64,000 nt of DNA, from NCBI GenBank assembly GCA_900142905.1, contig FSRV01000002.1, positions 4,526,001 to 4,590,000 on the forward strand, written 5' to 3'. The stretch is from Burkholderia sp. GAS332. GTDB taxonomy: Bacteria > Pseudomonadota > Gammaproteobacteria > Burkholderiales > Burkholderiaceae. Below, one piece after another: positions 1-8,275 of this stretch. The notes under the pieces were generated by a model. The model was not told the origin of the DNA. It did not search any database and was given only the letters and a program-made list of their open reading frames with translations. The position numbers and the translations under genes are program-made. Every line of letters begins with the position of its first letter. Position 1 is the first letter of the stretch.

Positions 1-1
1 G

Positions 2-1672
2 ATGGGCTATCACATGCGTGAGGACATTCCGTTCCATTACGCGCTCGCGGATGCCTTCACCGTATGCGACAACTACTTCTGTTCGATCCCGGGCAACACG
101 CACCCGAACCGCATGTATCTGATGACGGGCATGGTTGACCCGCTTGCCACCGGTGGTGGCCCGCTACTCGACAACACCGATTACATCGACAACCAGTTCG
201 ACACCATCAAGCTGCAGCCCTTCAACTGGACCACGTATCCCGAGCGGCTCGAGACGGCCGGCATCTCGTGGCAGATCTACCAGCAGGGCACCGGCTTCGA
301 CAATTTCAGCGGCAACTACGGCACGAACATGCTGGCCTCGTTCCAGAACTTCGTGAATGCACCGGCTGGTTCGTCGCTGCAGAACCGGGGTATGAGTACA
401 CGCACGCTGACGCAGTTGAAGACTGACGTACAGGCCAATGCATTGCCGCAAGTGTCGTGGTTGCTGCCGCCTGCTGCGTATTCGGAGCATCCGAAGTTCA
501 CGCCGCTCTACGGCGCCAATTACATCTCGACGATTCTCGATGCGCTGACGTCGAATCCCGATGTGTGGAGCAAGACGGTCCTGTTCATCATGTATGACGA
601 GAACGACGGTTTCTTCGACCACGTGGTGCCGCCGCAAGCGCCCACGGTGCCGGGCTCGGGCATGAGTACCGTGGACATCTCGCTCGAGCGGCATAACGTG
701 GTGACCGCGACGCAAGCCGGTACCTATACCGCCGACAATCTGCCGTACGGCCTCGGCCCGCGTGTGCCGATGACCGTGGTGTCGCCGTGGTCGAAGGGCG
801 GCTTCGTCTGCTCGCAGGTGTTCGATCACACGTCGGTGCTGCAATTCATCGAGAAGCGTTTCGGCGTGATGGAAACCAATATCTCGCCATGGCGCCGTGC
901 GATCTGCGGCGATCTGACTTCAGCGCTCGACTTTTCGAAGTCGGACGCCACCGTGCCGTCGCTGCCGAGTACGCAAACCTACGTTGCGCAGGCCGATATG
1001 CAATGCGCGCGGTCCACGGCGCAGGCCGCGCCGGCCAGTACCGCGCAGCAACTGGTGACGGCGCAGGAGCTCGGCACGCGGCCCGCGCGTGCGTTGCCGT
1101 ACGAGTTGCATGTGAACGGGCAGGTGCAGTCGCAAGGCTATGCGCTGACGTTCGCGAACACCGGCACGCAGGGCGCGCATTTCTGGGTGTACACCGGTGA
1201 CCCGACCGCGATGCCGCGCCGCTACACCGTCGAGGCCGGCAAGCAATTGACCGATACGTGGGCATTCGACGCGAACGGCAATTACATGGTGAACGTCTAC
1301 GGCCCGAACGGTTATTTCCGGCGCTTCGCGGGTTCGTCCACGGCGGATGCCGCCGCCAGGCCGGATGTCGTGACCTGTTACGACGTGGCCAACGGCAACG
1401 TCTACGTCACGCTGTCCAACGCGGGGAGCACGCCGCTCACGGTCACCGCGGCCGACGTCGCGTATGGTCAGGCGCCGCTCACGGTGACGGTGCCGGCGGG
1501 CAAGAGCGTCGAGGCGCATTGGGACCTGTCGTGCAGCAGTCAGTGGTATGACTTTCAATTGACTGTCGCGGGTAATGCGAGCTGGTTAAGGCGCATTGCG
1601 GGTCATGTGGAAACGGGGCAAACCAGCATGACCGATCCGGCGGCCACTGCGCCGGTGACGAAGGCGATTTAA
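2..1672 (+). CDS. plcN: Phosphocholine-specific phospholipase C, 3' part only
   Basis: Hydrolyses phosphatidylcholine-type lipids outside the cytoplasm. The gene runs off the left edge: the first visible residues (GYHMREDIPFHYALADAF) belong to the middle of the catalytic domain, so the Tat signal and the N-terminal part of the phosphoesterase fold are missing, and the Met at position 2 is not the start. Visible are the CDNYFCSIPGNTHPNR stretch typical of the acid phosphatase/PLC superfamily, the metal-site motif YDENDGFFDH near residue 200, and two C-terminal repeat domains of the DUF756 kind (about residues 365-450 and 460-545). It ends at TAA 1670-1672. The family is exported by Tat and often induced by phosphate limitation; no regulatory site is visible here. 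The choice between plcN-like and haemolytic plcH-like is not secure. Confidence 0.9.
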   Translation: MGYHMREDIPFHYALADAFTVCDNYFCSIPGNTHPNRMYLMTGMVDPLATGGGPLLDNTDYIDNQFDTIKLQPFNWTTYPERLETAGISWQIYQQGTGFDNFSGNYGTNMLASFQNFVNAPAGSSLQNRGMSTRTLTQLKTDVQANALPQVSWLLPPAAYSEHPKFTPLYGANYISTILDALTSNPDVWSKTVLFIMYDENDGFFDHVVPPQAPTVPGSGMSTVDISLERHNVVTATQAGTYTADNLPYGLGPRVPMTVVSPWSKGGFVCSQVFDHTSVLQFIEKRFGVMETNISPWRRAICGDLTSALDFSKSDATVPSLPSTQTYVAQADMQCARSTAQAAPASTAQQLVTAQELGTRPARALPYELHVNGQVQSQGYALTFANTGTQGAHFWVYTGDPTAMPRRYTVEAGKQLTDTWAFDANGNYMVNVYGPNGYFRRFAGSSTADAAARPDVVTCYDVANGNVYVTLSNAGSTPLTVTAADVAYGQAPLTVTVPAGKSVEAHWDLSCSSQWYDFQLTVAGNASWLRRIAGHVETGQTSMTDPAATAPVTKAI

Positions 1673-1803
1673 GCGTGCGGATTCGACGTTTCTTTCAAAT
1701 TCATTTCGGCGTCCGTGCTAACTGGTAAATCAATTTTACATTTGGCGACAACGCGCCGAGTTCGTGAGAGGATGGCAGTTCACTTTTTCTCGCGGAGGGC
1801 GAA

Positions 1804-2028
1804 ATGGGACTCTTGGATGAAGTAGGCAAGATCGCTGGCGCAGTAGCTGCCGTTGAGGCGGCAGAAAAAGTCGATCCGGACGCAGGTCTGCTAACGAAGG
1901 GTGTGGCAGCAGTGGCGGGCTTTGAAGGGGCCGGTGCATTGGAGGGGTTGGTCGAGAAGAAAGACGGCGAGAAGCAGGACGACGCCGACAATACTCAAGC
2001 CACCGACGATACGAATCCTCAGACGTGA
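1804..2028 (+). CDS. Small acidic protein of unknown function
   Basis: A 74-residue protein I do not recognise. It has a good Shine-Dalgarno sequence (GGAGGG at about 1794-1799) before ATG 1804. The first 50 residues are Ala/Gly/Val-rich and look helical (IAGAVAAVEAAEKVDPDAG, VAAVAGFEGAGALEGLVEKK). The last 20 are strongly acidic and polar. There is no signal peptide or clear membrane helix. It stands alone, with its own rho-independent terminator about 30 bases downstream, so it is probably transcribed as a single gene. The ribosome binding site, start and terminator together make a real gene likely. Confidence 0.7.
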   Translation: MGLLDEVGKIAGAVAAVEAAEKVDPDAGLLTKGVAAVAGFEGAGALEGLVEKKDGEKQDDADNTQATDDTNPQT

Positions 2029-2055
2029 TTTCGCGCTGTTAGCGAACCAGTCCAG

Positions 2056-2090
2056 AACGGGCCAACCCTTAGCGGGGTTGGCCCGTTTTG
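2056..2090 (+). terminator. Rho-independent terminator after the small acidic gene
   Basis: Perfect 13-bp stem AACGGGCCAACCC (2056-2068) / GGGTTGGCCCGTT (2075-2087) with a 6-base loop, followed by TTTTG. It lies 28 bases after the stop codon of the 1804-2028 gene and isolates it from the beta-lactamase gene. Confidence 0.85.
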
Positions 2091-2184
2091 TTATGGTGAG
2101 CCGGCATTGGAGCCCGCAACAATTCGCGCGGCTCTGCAGCTTCATCACCGCGACATGTGAACATCTGAAATTGAGGACGATTCT

Positions 2185-3057
2185 GTGACCATTTCTGCAA
2201 CGCGCCGGCGCTTGGCCCTTGGGTTGCCCATGCTCTTTAGTCTTGGCGGTACACCCGCACTGGCCGCAAATGCATCCCCATTGGCCGACATCGAGCGCCG
2301 CAATGGCGGACGCCTTGGCGTGTTCGCTATCGATACCGGTTCGGGCCGAACCTTGGCTCATCGCGCTGACGAGCGCTTTCTGATGTGCAGCACCTTTAAA
2401 GGACTGCTCGCCGCTCAGGTGCTATCCCGCGTGGATGCCGGTAAGGAGGATCCTGCCCGTCTTGTGCGCTACACCGAGAAGGACCTCGTCTTTACGTCGC
2501 CTGTGACGAAGGCGCATGTCGCACAAGGCGCGATGTCGGTCGGCGCGTTGTGCCAGGCCATCGTCGAAGTGAGCGACAACACGGCGGCCGTGTTGTTGAT
2601 GAGAGGTGCCGGTGGTCCCGCCGGTTTGACTCAATTCGTTCGCAGTCTCGGCGATACGGTGACTCGCTCCGATCGATACGAACCCGAGTCGAACAAATAT
2701 AGCGGTGTGCTCGATACCACGACGCCTCGATCGATCACGAAGTCGGCGAGCCAAATTCTCTTGGGGAACGTTCTCAGTCCCCAATCGCGTGCGCAACTGG
2801 AAAACTGGATGATTGCGTGCACACCCGGTTTGAACCGGCTCCGCGCGGCGTTACCGCCGGATTGGATCGCGGGTGACAGACCCGGAACCAGCGTGGAAGA
2901 AGAAACCAACAACTACGCGATTGTTCGCCCACCGGGACGCGCTCCGCTTCTCATCGCAGCCTATTACGATGCGCCGGCGCTTGCCATGCCCGCTCGGGAG
3001 GCCGTGTTGCGGGAGGTCGGTGCTGCATTCGTGAAGTGGGCTTCGGATCGGACATGA
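2185..3057 (+). CDS. Class A beta-lactamase with an altered KTG triad
   Basis: A 290-residue serine beta-lactamase. GTG 2185 is supported by GAGGA at 2173-2177. The N-terminus (TRRRLALGLPMLF...ALAA) is a signal peptide, so the enzyme should be periplasmic. Class A landmarks are present: C-STFK (Ser70, Lys73, residue 69 Cys as in Burkholderia penicillinases), VSDN (Ser130-Asn132) and RYEPESN (Glu166, Asn170). The usual K234-T235-G236 reads R-P-G (GDRPGTS). Arg at 234 is known from carbenicillinases (RSG); Pro at 235 is unusual. No PenR/AmpR-type regulator is next to it. The stop overlaps the ATG of the acyltransferase (ATGA), so the two are probably cotranscribed and coupled. Family assignment is secure; the substrate profile cannot be read from sequence. 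Confidence 0.93.
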   Translation: MTISATRRRLALGLPMLFSLGGTPALAANASPLADIERRNGGRLGVFAIDTGSGRTLAHRADERFLMCSTFKGLLAAQVLSRVDAGKEDPARLVRYTEKDLVFTSPVTKAHVAQGAMSVGALCQAIVEVSDNTAAVLLMRGAGGPAGLTQFVRSLGDTVTRSDRYEPESNKYSGVLDTTTPRSITKSASQILLGNVLSPQSRAQLENWMIACTPGLNRLRAALPPDWIAGDRPGTSVEEETNNYAIVRPPGRAPLLIAAYYDAPALAMPAREAVLREVGAAFVKWASDRT

Positions 3058-4175
3058 TGATGGTGAGCCAGCGTAACTCGCGGATTGACGTGATCCGGGG
3101 CATCTCGATTCTTCTTGTCCTGTTTCATCACTTCAACATCGCGTACCGTCTGAACGACACATTCCTGGCGACCGTATTCGGATGGGAAGCGGTGCGCGCT
3201 GTCGCGCGAAACGGTAACTATGGGGTGACGATGTTCTTCGTCATCTCGGGCTATCTGATTACGTCGAACGCCGATCGACGGTGGTCCGGCCTCAGCGGCG
3301 TCAATGCGCGGGCATTCTATCGATTGCGGATCGCGCGCATCGTCCCGTGCCTGCTGTTGCTGCTCGGCACGGTCAATCTGCTCGCGCTGGCGGGCGTCGC
3401 CATCTTCCAGAATCACACGCCGGGCGGCACACCGGTTTCTTTCTCGCTCGTCAATCTGGCGTCGCTGACCTTCTGGATGAATGTGCTCGTCGGCACGTAT
3501 GGGTGGGTCAACTACCCATTGGGTGTGCTGTGGTCTTTGTCGGTGGAGGAGGTGTTCTACCTGTTCTTCCCGATCCTCTGTCTCGCCGTGCGGCGCGAGT
3601 CGCGCCTGCTTGTCTTCTGGGCCGTAATCATCGTGATCGGCCCGGTTTATCGCTTGACCCACCAGGGTGACGAAGGCGGCTTTCTCTACGCTTATTTTGC
3701 TTCGTTCGACGGCATCGCTATCGGCTGCTGCACGGCCTTGCTCACGAAACGGATCGCGCTGCGCGGTCGCGCGGCAAAGCTCGTGCAATGCGTTGTGGTG
3801 GCGGCTATGGCGTTCCTGTACCTGGCTGGGCCTATTGCGGAAACCAACGTCCTCGGTGTGACGGGGATGGCTTTGGGAACCGCTGTGTTGCTGCTGGGCG
3901 CTTACAGTCGACCGGCCACGCCTGCCATTGGAGGCGTCCGGGTCCTGCTGGGCTTTGAGTGGTTCGGGCGTCTCAGCTATGAGCTTTACCTGTTCCATCT
4001 CATTGTGCTTGGCGCGATGCGAACACTGTGGCCGCCGCGCGTTGTGACTGGCGATTTTAAACTGCTGCTATTGGTGGAGTTTTTCGTGCTGTCGGCCGCG
4101 TTGAGTGCCGGGATCGCCCGACTTTTTGCCGAGCCGTTAAACCGCAGGATCAGAGATTGGCGCATGGCTGCGTAG
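3054..4175 (+). CDS. Acyltransferase 3 family membrane protein (OafA/NodX-like)
   Basis: A 373-residue multi-pass membrane O-acyltransferase of the kind that decorates surface sugars or other extracytoplasmic molecules. The N-terminus has the family signature RIDVIRGISILLVLFHHF with the conserved Arg and His. About ten hydrophobic segments follow and there is no SGNH C-terminal domain. I place the start at ATG 3054, which overlaps the beta-lactamase stop as ATGA; a GTG at 3036 is in frame but lies deep in the upstream gene. Coupling to a beta-lactamase suggests a cell-envelope role, but the acceptor is unknown. Confidence 0.88.
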   Translation: MMMVSQRNSRIDVIRGISILLVLFHHFNIAYRLNDTFLATVFGWEAVRAVARNGNYGVTMFFVISGYLITSNADRRWSGLSGVNARAFYRLRIARIVPCLLLLLGTVNLLALAGVAIFQNHTPGGTPVSFSLVNLASLTFWMNVLVGTYGWVNYPLGVLWSLSVEEVFYLFFPILCLAVRRESRLLVFWAVIIVIGPVYRLTHQGDEGGFLYAYFASFDGIAIGCCTALLTKRIALRGRAAKLVQCVVVAAMAFLYLAGPIAETNVLGVTGMALGTAVLLLGAYSRPATPAIGGVRVLLGFEWFGRLSYELYLFHLIVLGAMRTLWPPRVVTGDFKLLLLVEFFVLSAALSAGIARLFAEPLNRRIRDWRMAA

Positions 4176-4209
4176 CTGCCGCCGGCATCGCTGGCCCATC
4201 GTCAGCCCG

Positions 4210-4237
4210 CTGACGGCTGACGGCTGACGGCTGACGG
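4210..4237 (+). repeat. Four tandem copies of heptamer CTGACGG
   Basis: Four perfect copies of CTGACGG in the 142-base gap between the convergent acyltransferase and DUF2894 genes. A related array, CTGACGG followed by three CTAACGG when read on the minus strand, lies at 58454-58481. No terminator with a T-run is obvious here. Confidence 0.8.
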
Positions 4238-4317
4238 CCGAAGCGACCAACGGACCAAGTGACGCGTTGCGCTCTTATCCTGCCGTCGTCGCGCGCGACC
4301 GATCCGCGCTCACGGCG

Positions 4318-5013
4318 CTAACGTGCTTTGCCCCGAGCACTCTTCCTGGCGGTCGCGGTGCGCGGCGCATCCTTAGCCGGCAAGGCGCCGCCGCCGTTCA
4401 TCTGCTCCATCCACGACAAAGCGTCGACGTACGACAGGAACTGCTGGAGATAGCCCGGCGACAGCTCGCGCATCAGCGAGAGCGACCGATGCACGAGGCT
4501 GCTCGAGTTGAGCGGACCGGCATTACCCGGCGCTTTCTTCAGCGACTGCCGCAACTGCTTCTCGGACCGGACCTTGGACCAGGTTTCCCTGAAATATTCG
4601 AGCGCCTCCAGTTCCGGATATGAGGGGCGCCGGGGCGCGGGGTTGCCGGCTGCGGGGCTGCTTCCGTCCGCGGGCGCATGGCTGGCGATGTAGTCGATCA
4701 GTCCGGCTAGCTCTCCGCGAGCGGGTTCGCTGGATGATGCCGCGGTGCCAGAGCCAGAGCCAGAGCCGACAGCCTTGGATGCGGCGCGCTCCAGATCGTC
4801 CGCATAGGCCTCGATCAGTTTGGACAGCCTGTCGTCCAGAAGACGCCGCGCCTCGCCGCTGTGGCCGGCTGCCCGCCGATCCAGCGCCTCGATGAAATGA
4901 AAGCGGATGGGATCGAACCGATCGGCGCCGCGCTCGCGCCACGCGTCGAGCGTTGCCCGGGCGCCGCCTGGCACATCGCCAGCGCCACTGCTCGCGCCAG
5001 TCACACTACTCAC
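4318..5013 (-). CDS. DUF2894 family protein, last gene of the motor operon
   Basis: A 231-residue soluble protein of the DUF2894 family, function unknown. The N-terminal half contains helices with charged residues (EARRLLDDRLSKLIEAYADDLERAASKAV), then a Gly/Ser linker (SGSGSG), then a conserved C-terminal region (YPELEALEYFRETWSKVRSEKQLRQSLKKAPGNAGPLNSSSLVHRSLSLM) and a basic tail rich in Lys/Arg. The start is a GTG at 5013 (a second GTG at 5004 is possible), overlapping the end of the OmpA-like gene by 8 bases. It is translated with the OmpA-like and DUF802 genes, so it probably works as a cytoplasmic partner of the membrane motor. Confidence 0.82.
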   Translation of the reverse strand: MSSVTGASSGAGDVPGGARATLDAWRERGADRFDPIRFHFIEALDRRAAGHSGEARRLLDDRLSKLIEAYADDLERAASKAVGSGSGSGTAASSSEPARGELAGLIDYIASHAPADGSSPAAGNPAPRRPSYPELEALEYFRETWSKVRSEKQLRQSLKKAPGNAGPLNSSSLVHRSLSLMRELSPGYLQQFLSYVDALSWMEQMNGGGALPAKDAPRTATARKSARGKAR

Positions 5014-5653
5014 GGGGTTTCACCGTTGCAGTCGAAGGCCTCGGGACCGGCGCTATTTCCACGCGCCGGTTCTTAGCCCGACCCTGGTCGTCGGCATTCG
5101 AGCTGACGGGCTGCTGGGAGCCGAACGCGGCCGCAAATACGGACGAGGAGGGAACCCCTTCATCGATCAACGCACGGGTCACCGTCAACGCGCGCTGGGC
5201 CGACAGCTCCCAGTTATCGGCAAAGCGCCGGTTAGCCTCCCGCACCTGCCGGTCGTCGGTAAAGCCGCTCACCATCAGGATCTGGTCATTGGCCCGCAGG
5301 TAAGCGGACAGCGGCCCCGCCAGGCTTTTCAGAACGTCGCGGCCTTCGGGCTGCAATTGATCGGAGTTCAGCGCGAACAACACGTTGCCGTTGATGCCGA
5401 TGCGCCCGTTGACCAGCGTCACCCGGCCCGCCGCCAGCGGTCCCGCTAGCGCCTGCTCCAGCGTCTTGCGGCGCTGGGTTTCCATCTGACGCTGCTTGAC
5501 CTCCTGTTCCAGCCGGGTCGAGAGTTCCAGTTGCACGCCGATGACGCTCACCAGGATCAGTACGAAGGCGCCCAGCAGCACCGACATCAGATCGCCGAAG
5601 ACGGGCCATATGGGCGCCGCGGTCTCCACGCCGCCGTCGATTTCCTCGCTCAT
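5006..5653 (-). CDS. OmpA/MotB-like peptidoglycan-binding stator subunit
   Basis: A 215-residue protein with MotB/ZorB architecture: a short cytoplasmic N-terminus, one transmembrane helix (about residues 18-42, FGDLMSVLLGAFVLILVSVI), a coiled stretch, and a C-terminal OmpA domain (about residues 85-205, with NVLFALNSDQLQPEGRDVL and the GFTDDRQVREANRRFADNWELSAQRALTV region). The Asp in GDLM at the start of the membrane helix sits where MotB and ZorB carry the proton-binding Asp. Its ATG overlaps the stop of the DUF802 gene (ATGA) and its end overlaps the DUF2894 gene. It very likely anchors a DUF802/OmpA ion channel to peptidoglycan; this is inference from architecture. Confidence 0.88.
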   Translation of the reverse strand: MSEEIDGGVETAAPIWPVFGDLMSVLLGAFVLILVSVIGVQLELSTRLEQEVKQRQMETQRRKTLEQALAGPLAAGRVTLVNGRIGINGNVLFALNSDQLQPEGRDVLKSLAGPLSAYLRANDQILMVSGFTDDRQVREANRRFADNWELSAQRALTVTRALIDEGVPSSSVFAAAFGSQQPVSSNADDQGRAKNRRVEIAPVPRPSTATVKPRE

Positions 5654-8265
5654 GCCGCTTCAGCTCCGGCGACCGACCGCTTGCCCGCGAGCTGTTGCAG
5701 GTCTTCGACAATCTGCTTCTGCGACATCATGCTCAGGTCGATGACTTCTCTTGCCTGGGCGACGTAATAGGCCAACTGTTCGTCGCTGCGCGCAAGGGAC
5801 TTGTCCAGCGCGGCTTCGATACGTTGCAGGTGCGCGACCAGTGTGGTGTTCGACTCGCCGAACGACTGAACCGCCGCGCCGAATGCTTCACCCAGGCTCG
5901 CCACTTCGACGGCGCTGCCGGTGACCTGCGCAGCCACCGCGCCCAGCTTCCCGGTCTCAAGCTCGACCTTATCGGTGAAACGGGTGCCGACACGATCCAG
6001 CAGATCCGCTGACGTGGCGACCAGCGCGTCGACGGCCGAGCGTTGCTCGGTGGAGGCATGGTTCACGGCATCGAGCAGGGTTTCCAGCGTGGCCAGCAGG
6101 CGGCTGCGTTCCTCCAGCATCGCGGTGTCGCGAACCATGCTGTCGGAGAGCTTCTGACGCAGTTCGGCGACGACTTCCGCCGCGGCCTTGGGGGCTTCCG
6201 ACGCGGCTTGCACGAGTTGGCCGATCTCGGCGATCGTGCTGCTCGCGTGCGCTTGTGTCTGGGCTGAGATGTCGCGCGCGGTTTGCGCCAGCGTGTCGCA
6301 AATCTCCTGTTGACGGCTCGCGGTGCGTGTGCCCGCTTGCTCCCACTCCTCGCTCAACTTGCTGGCCATGGAGCCGAGTGTCTCGGTCCAGGCCGCCAGC
6401 CGTTGCTGATCCCGCGCGGCCAGTTCCGCCTGCAGGTCCGCTGCGGCCTTGGGCGCTTCCGCCGCCGCCTGGACGAGTCGGTCGATTTCGGCGACCGTAT
6501 TGCTCGCATGTGCCTGTGTCTGGGCCGAGATGTCGCGGGCGGTTTGTTCCAGCATGGCGCAGAGTTCCTGCTGCCGGCTCGCGGTGCGCGTGCCCGCCTG
6601 CTCCCACTCTTTGCTCAACGTAGCGGCCATGGAACCGAGCGTCTCGGTCCAGGCCGCCAATCGTTGCTGGTCCCGCGCAGCGAATTCCACCTGCAGGTCC
6701 GCTGCAGCCTTGGGCGCTTCCGCGGCCGCCTGGACGAGCCGGTCGATCTCGGCGACCGTGTTGCTCGCATGGGCTTGTGTCTGGGCCGAGATGTCGCGGG
6801 CGGTCTGCGCGAGCACGTCGCAGATTTCCTGCTGCCGGCTCGCGGTGCGTGTGCCCGCCTGGTCCCACTCCTGGCTCAACTTGGTGGCCATGGAACCGAG
6901 CGTCTCGGTCCAGACCGCCAGCCGTTGCTCGTCTCGCGAGGCCAAGTCCGCCTGCAAGTCCGTATGCGACTGCCCCACGGTGCGTAGCAACGACGCCGAG
7001 TGCTGTTCGAAGGTCGCTGCTGCTACCGCCAACGCTTGCTGATTGTGGCCCGCCAGCTTCTCGCCGACCTGCTCTTGCCGCGACAGTGCCTCGTTCCATG
7101 CTGCCGACACGCCGTCAGCCGTTGCGTCCAGGCGCGCTGAGACGCCTTCCAGCAGACCGGCCGAGCGTTGCTCGAAGGTCTCGGTGAAGCGATCCAGCGA
7201 CGTGCTCAGGTGCTGAGTGACCGCCTCGCTCGATCGCTGGTGTCCTTCCAGTGCTTTGTTCCAGATGCCCGCGACGGTGGTGGTGGCCGCTTCGAATCCG
7301 CTCGAGAGCCCATCCAGTTGCCGCTGCACGGCTTGCGTGACGGTGTCGTGCAGCGAGGCCGTCTCGCGCGCGAGACCTGCCATCGTGGCCGCCATGACCG
7401 GCTGCAGCGCCGCGCTGGCGGCGCGGGTGCTTTCAGCGACGCTCTCCTTCAACGACTGCTCCACGGACGAAGCGAGGCGCGTGTAGGCGGCCTCGGCCTT
7501 GCCGTGGAAGGCGTCCTGGCTGGCGATCTGCCGCTCGTTCAAGGCGAGGCTCTGTTGCTCGATGGTCGCCATCATCGTCTGTAGACGATCGACCAGGGTA
7601 GGCATCACTTCGGCCTGCCGTTGCAGGAGCTTGAAGCTTTCCTCGCGCTGATGGGTCTGCGAGTAGATGCGCAAGGTCGTCGCGATTTTCACGTCGAGTG
7701 TCTGCGCGGCATCGATCCGCTCGCGCCGGCACAACGCGGAAAGCAGCCCGAGCATCGCCGAGGTGGCCACGCCCGCAATCGACGTGCCGAACGCGAAGCC
7801 CAGCCCCTTGACCGGTGCGGCGAGTGAATCGCGGATAGCCTGCAGGTCCGTCGCGCTTTCCAGCGCCATGCCAGTGCCGCGCAGGGTCGCCACCATGCCG
7901 AGGAGCGTGCCGAGCATGCCCAGCAACACGAGCAAGCCGACCAGATACGGCGTCAGCGCGGGGCCCGGCAAGGCCACACGCTCACCCTCGACGCGCAGGC
8001 GCACCGCATTGCGCAGGCTGGGATGCAACGGGTCGAGCCAGGTGCCGAGGCCAGGCGGCGGCCCGGACAGGCCCGCGACCGCACGGGCCAGCGTCGAAGT
8101 GGCCTGGCTGTAGCGTCGAAGTTCGAGCGCACCCGCCACGTAGCTGATGCCAATCAACATCGTGACCGCCAACGCCAGTGTGTTCGAGCCGACATAGCCG
8201 GCACCGATCCAGCACACCGCGGCCAGACCTACCAGAAAAACAACGAGATTGAGATATCTGGACAT
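5650..8265 (-). CDS. DUF802 protein: MotA/ZorA-like membrane subunit with long coiled-coil tail
   Basis: An 871-residue protein. The first 220 residues hold four hydrophobic segments: two at the N-terminus (LNLVVFLVGLAAVCWIGAGY and the segment after it), then TPYLVGLLVLLGMLGTLLGMVATL and a GLGFAFGTSIAGVATSAMLG segment, the pattern of MotA/TolQ/ExbB/ZorA channels. About 650 residues of Ala/Gln/Glu-rich coiled coil follow, including three near-identical 87-residue repeats. I start at ATG 8265 because a longer frame to 8340 begins at a non-ATG codon and runs into the upstream gene. It is coupled by ATGA to the OmpA-like gene. I infer an ion-driven motor with a cytoplasmic tail; the biological role is not known to me. 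Confidence 0.87.
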   Translation of the reverse strand: MSRYLNLVVFLVGLAAVCWIGAGYVGSNTLALAVTMLIGISYVAGALELRRYSQATSTLARAVAGLSGPPPGLGTWLDPLHPSLRNAVRLRVEGERVALPGPALTPYLVGLLVLLGMLGTLLGMVATLRGTGMALESATDLQAIRDSLAAPVKGLGFAFGTSIAGVATSAMLGLLSALCRRERIDAAQTLDVKIATTLRIYSQTHQREESFKLLQRQAEVMPTLVDRLQTMMATIEQQSLALNERQIASQDAFHGKAEAAYTRLASSVEQSLKESVAESTRAASAALQPVMAATMAGLARETASLHDTVTQAVQRQLDGLSSGFEAATTTVAGIWNKALEGHQRSSEAVTQHLSTSLDRFTETFEQRSAGLLEGVSARLDATADGVSAAWNEALSRQEQVGEKLAGHNQQALAVAAATFEQHSASLLRTVGQSHTDLQADLASRDEQRLAVWTETLGSMATKLSQEWDQAGTRTASRQQEICDVLAQTARDISAQTQAHASNTVAEIDRLVQAAAEAPKAAADLQVEFAARDQQRLAAWTETLGSMAATLSKEWEQAGTRTASRQQELCAMLEQTARDISAQTQAHASNTVAEIDRLVQAAAEAPKAAADLQAELAARDQQRLAAWTETLGSMASKLSEEWEQAGTRTASRQQEICDTLAQTARDISAQTQAHASSTIAEIGQLVQAASEAPKAAAEVVAELRQKLSDSMVRDTAMLEERSRLLATLETLLDAVNHASTEQRSAVDALVATSADLLDRVGTRFTDKVELETGKLGAVAAQVTGSAVEVASLGEAFGAAVQSFGESNTTLVAHLQRIEAALDKSLARSDEQLAYYVAQAREVIDLSMMSQKQIVEDLQQLAGKRSVAGAEAA
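6156..6940 (-). repeat. Three 261-bp tandem repeats inside the DUF802 gene
   Basis: Three consecutive copies of an 87-residue unit, each opening with RD(E/Q)QRLA(V/A)WTETLGSMA and containing AGTRTASRQQE, AQTARDISAQTQAHAS and LVQAA(A/S)EAPKAAA. The copies are very similar also at DNA level (for example the repeated GCGGTGCGTGTGCCCGC(T/C)TG). They form part of the coiled-coil tail, so copy number would change tail length in 87-residue steps without shifting the frame. Boundaries are approximate. Confidence 0.88.
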
Positions 8266-8275
8266 AGTGTCCCAG

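Noticed and set aside
2964..3998. 344-residue open frame antisense to the acyltransferase
   Set aside because: Its translation is His/Arg/Gln/Glu-rich without any domain; it mirrors the third-codon GC bias of the real gene.
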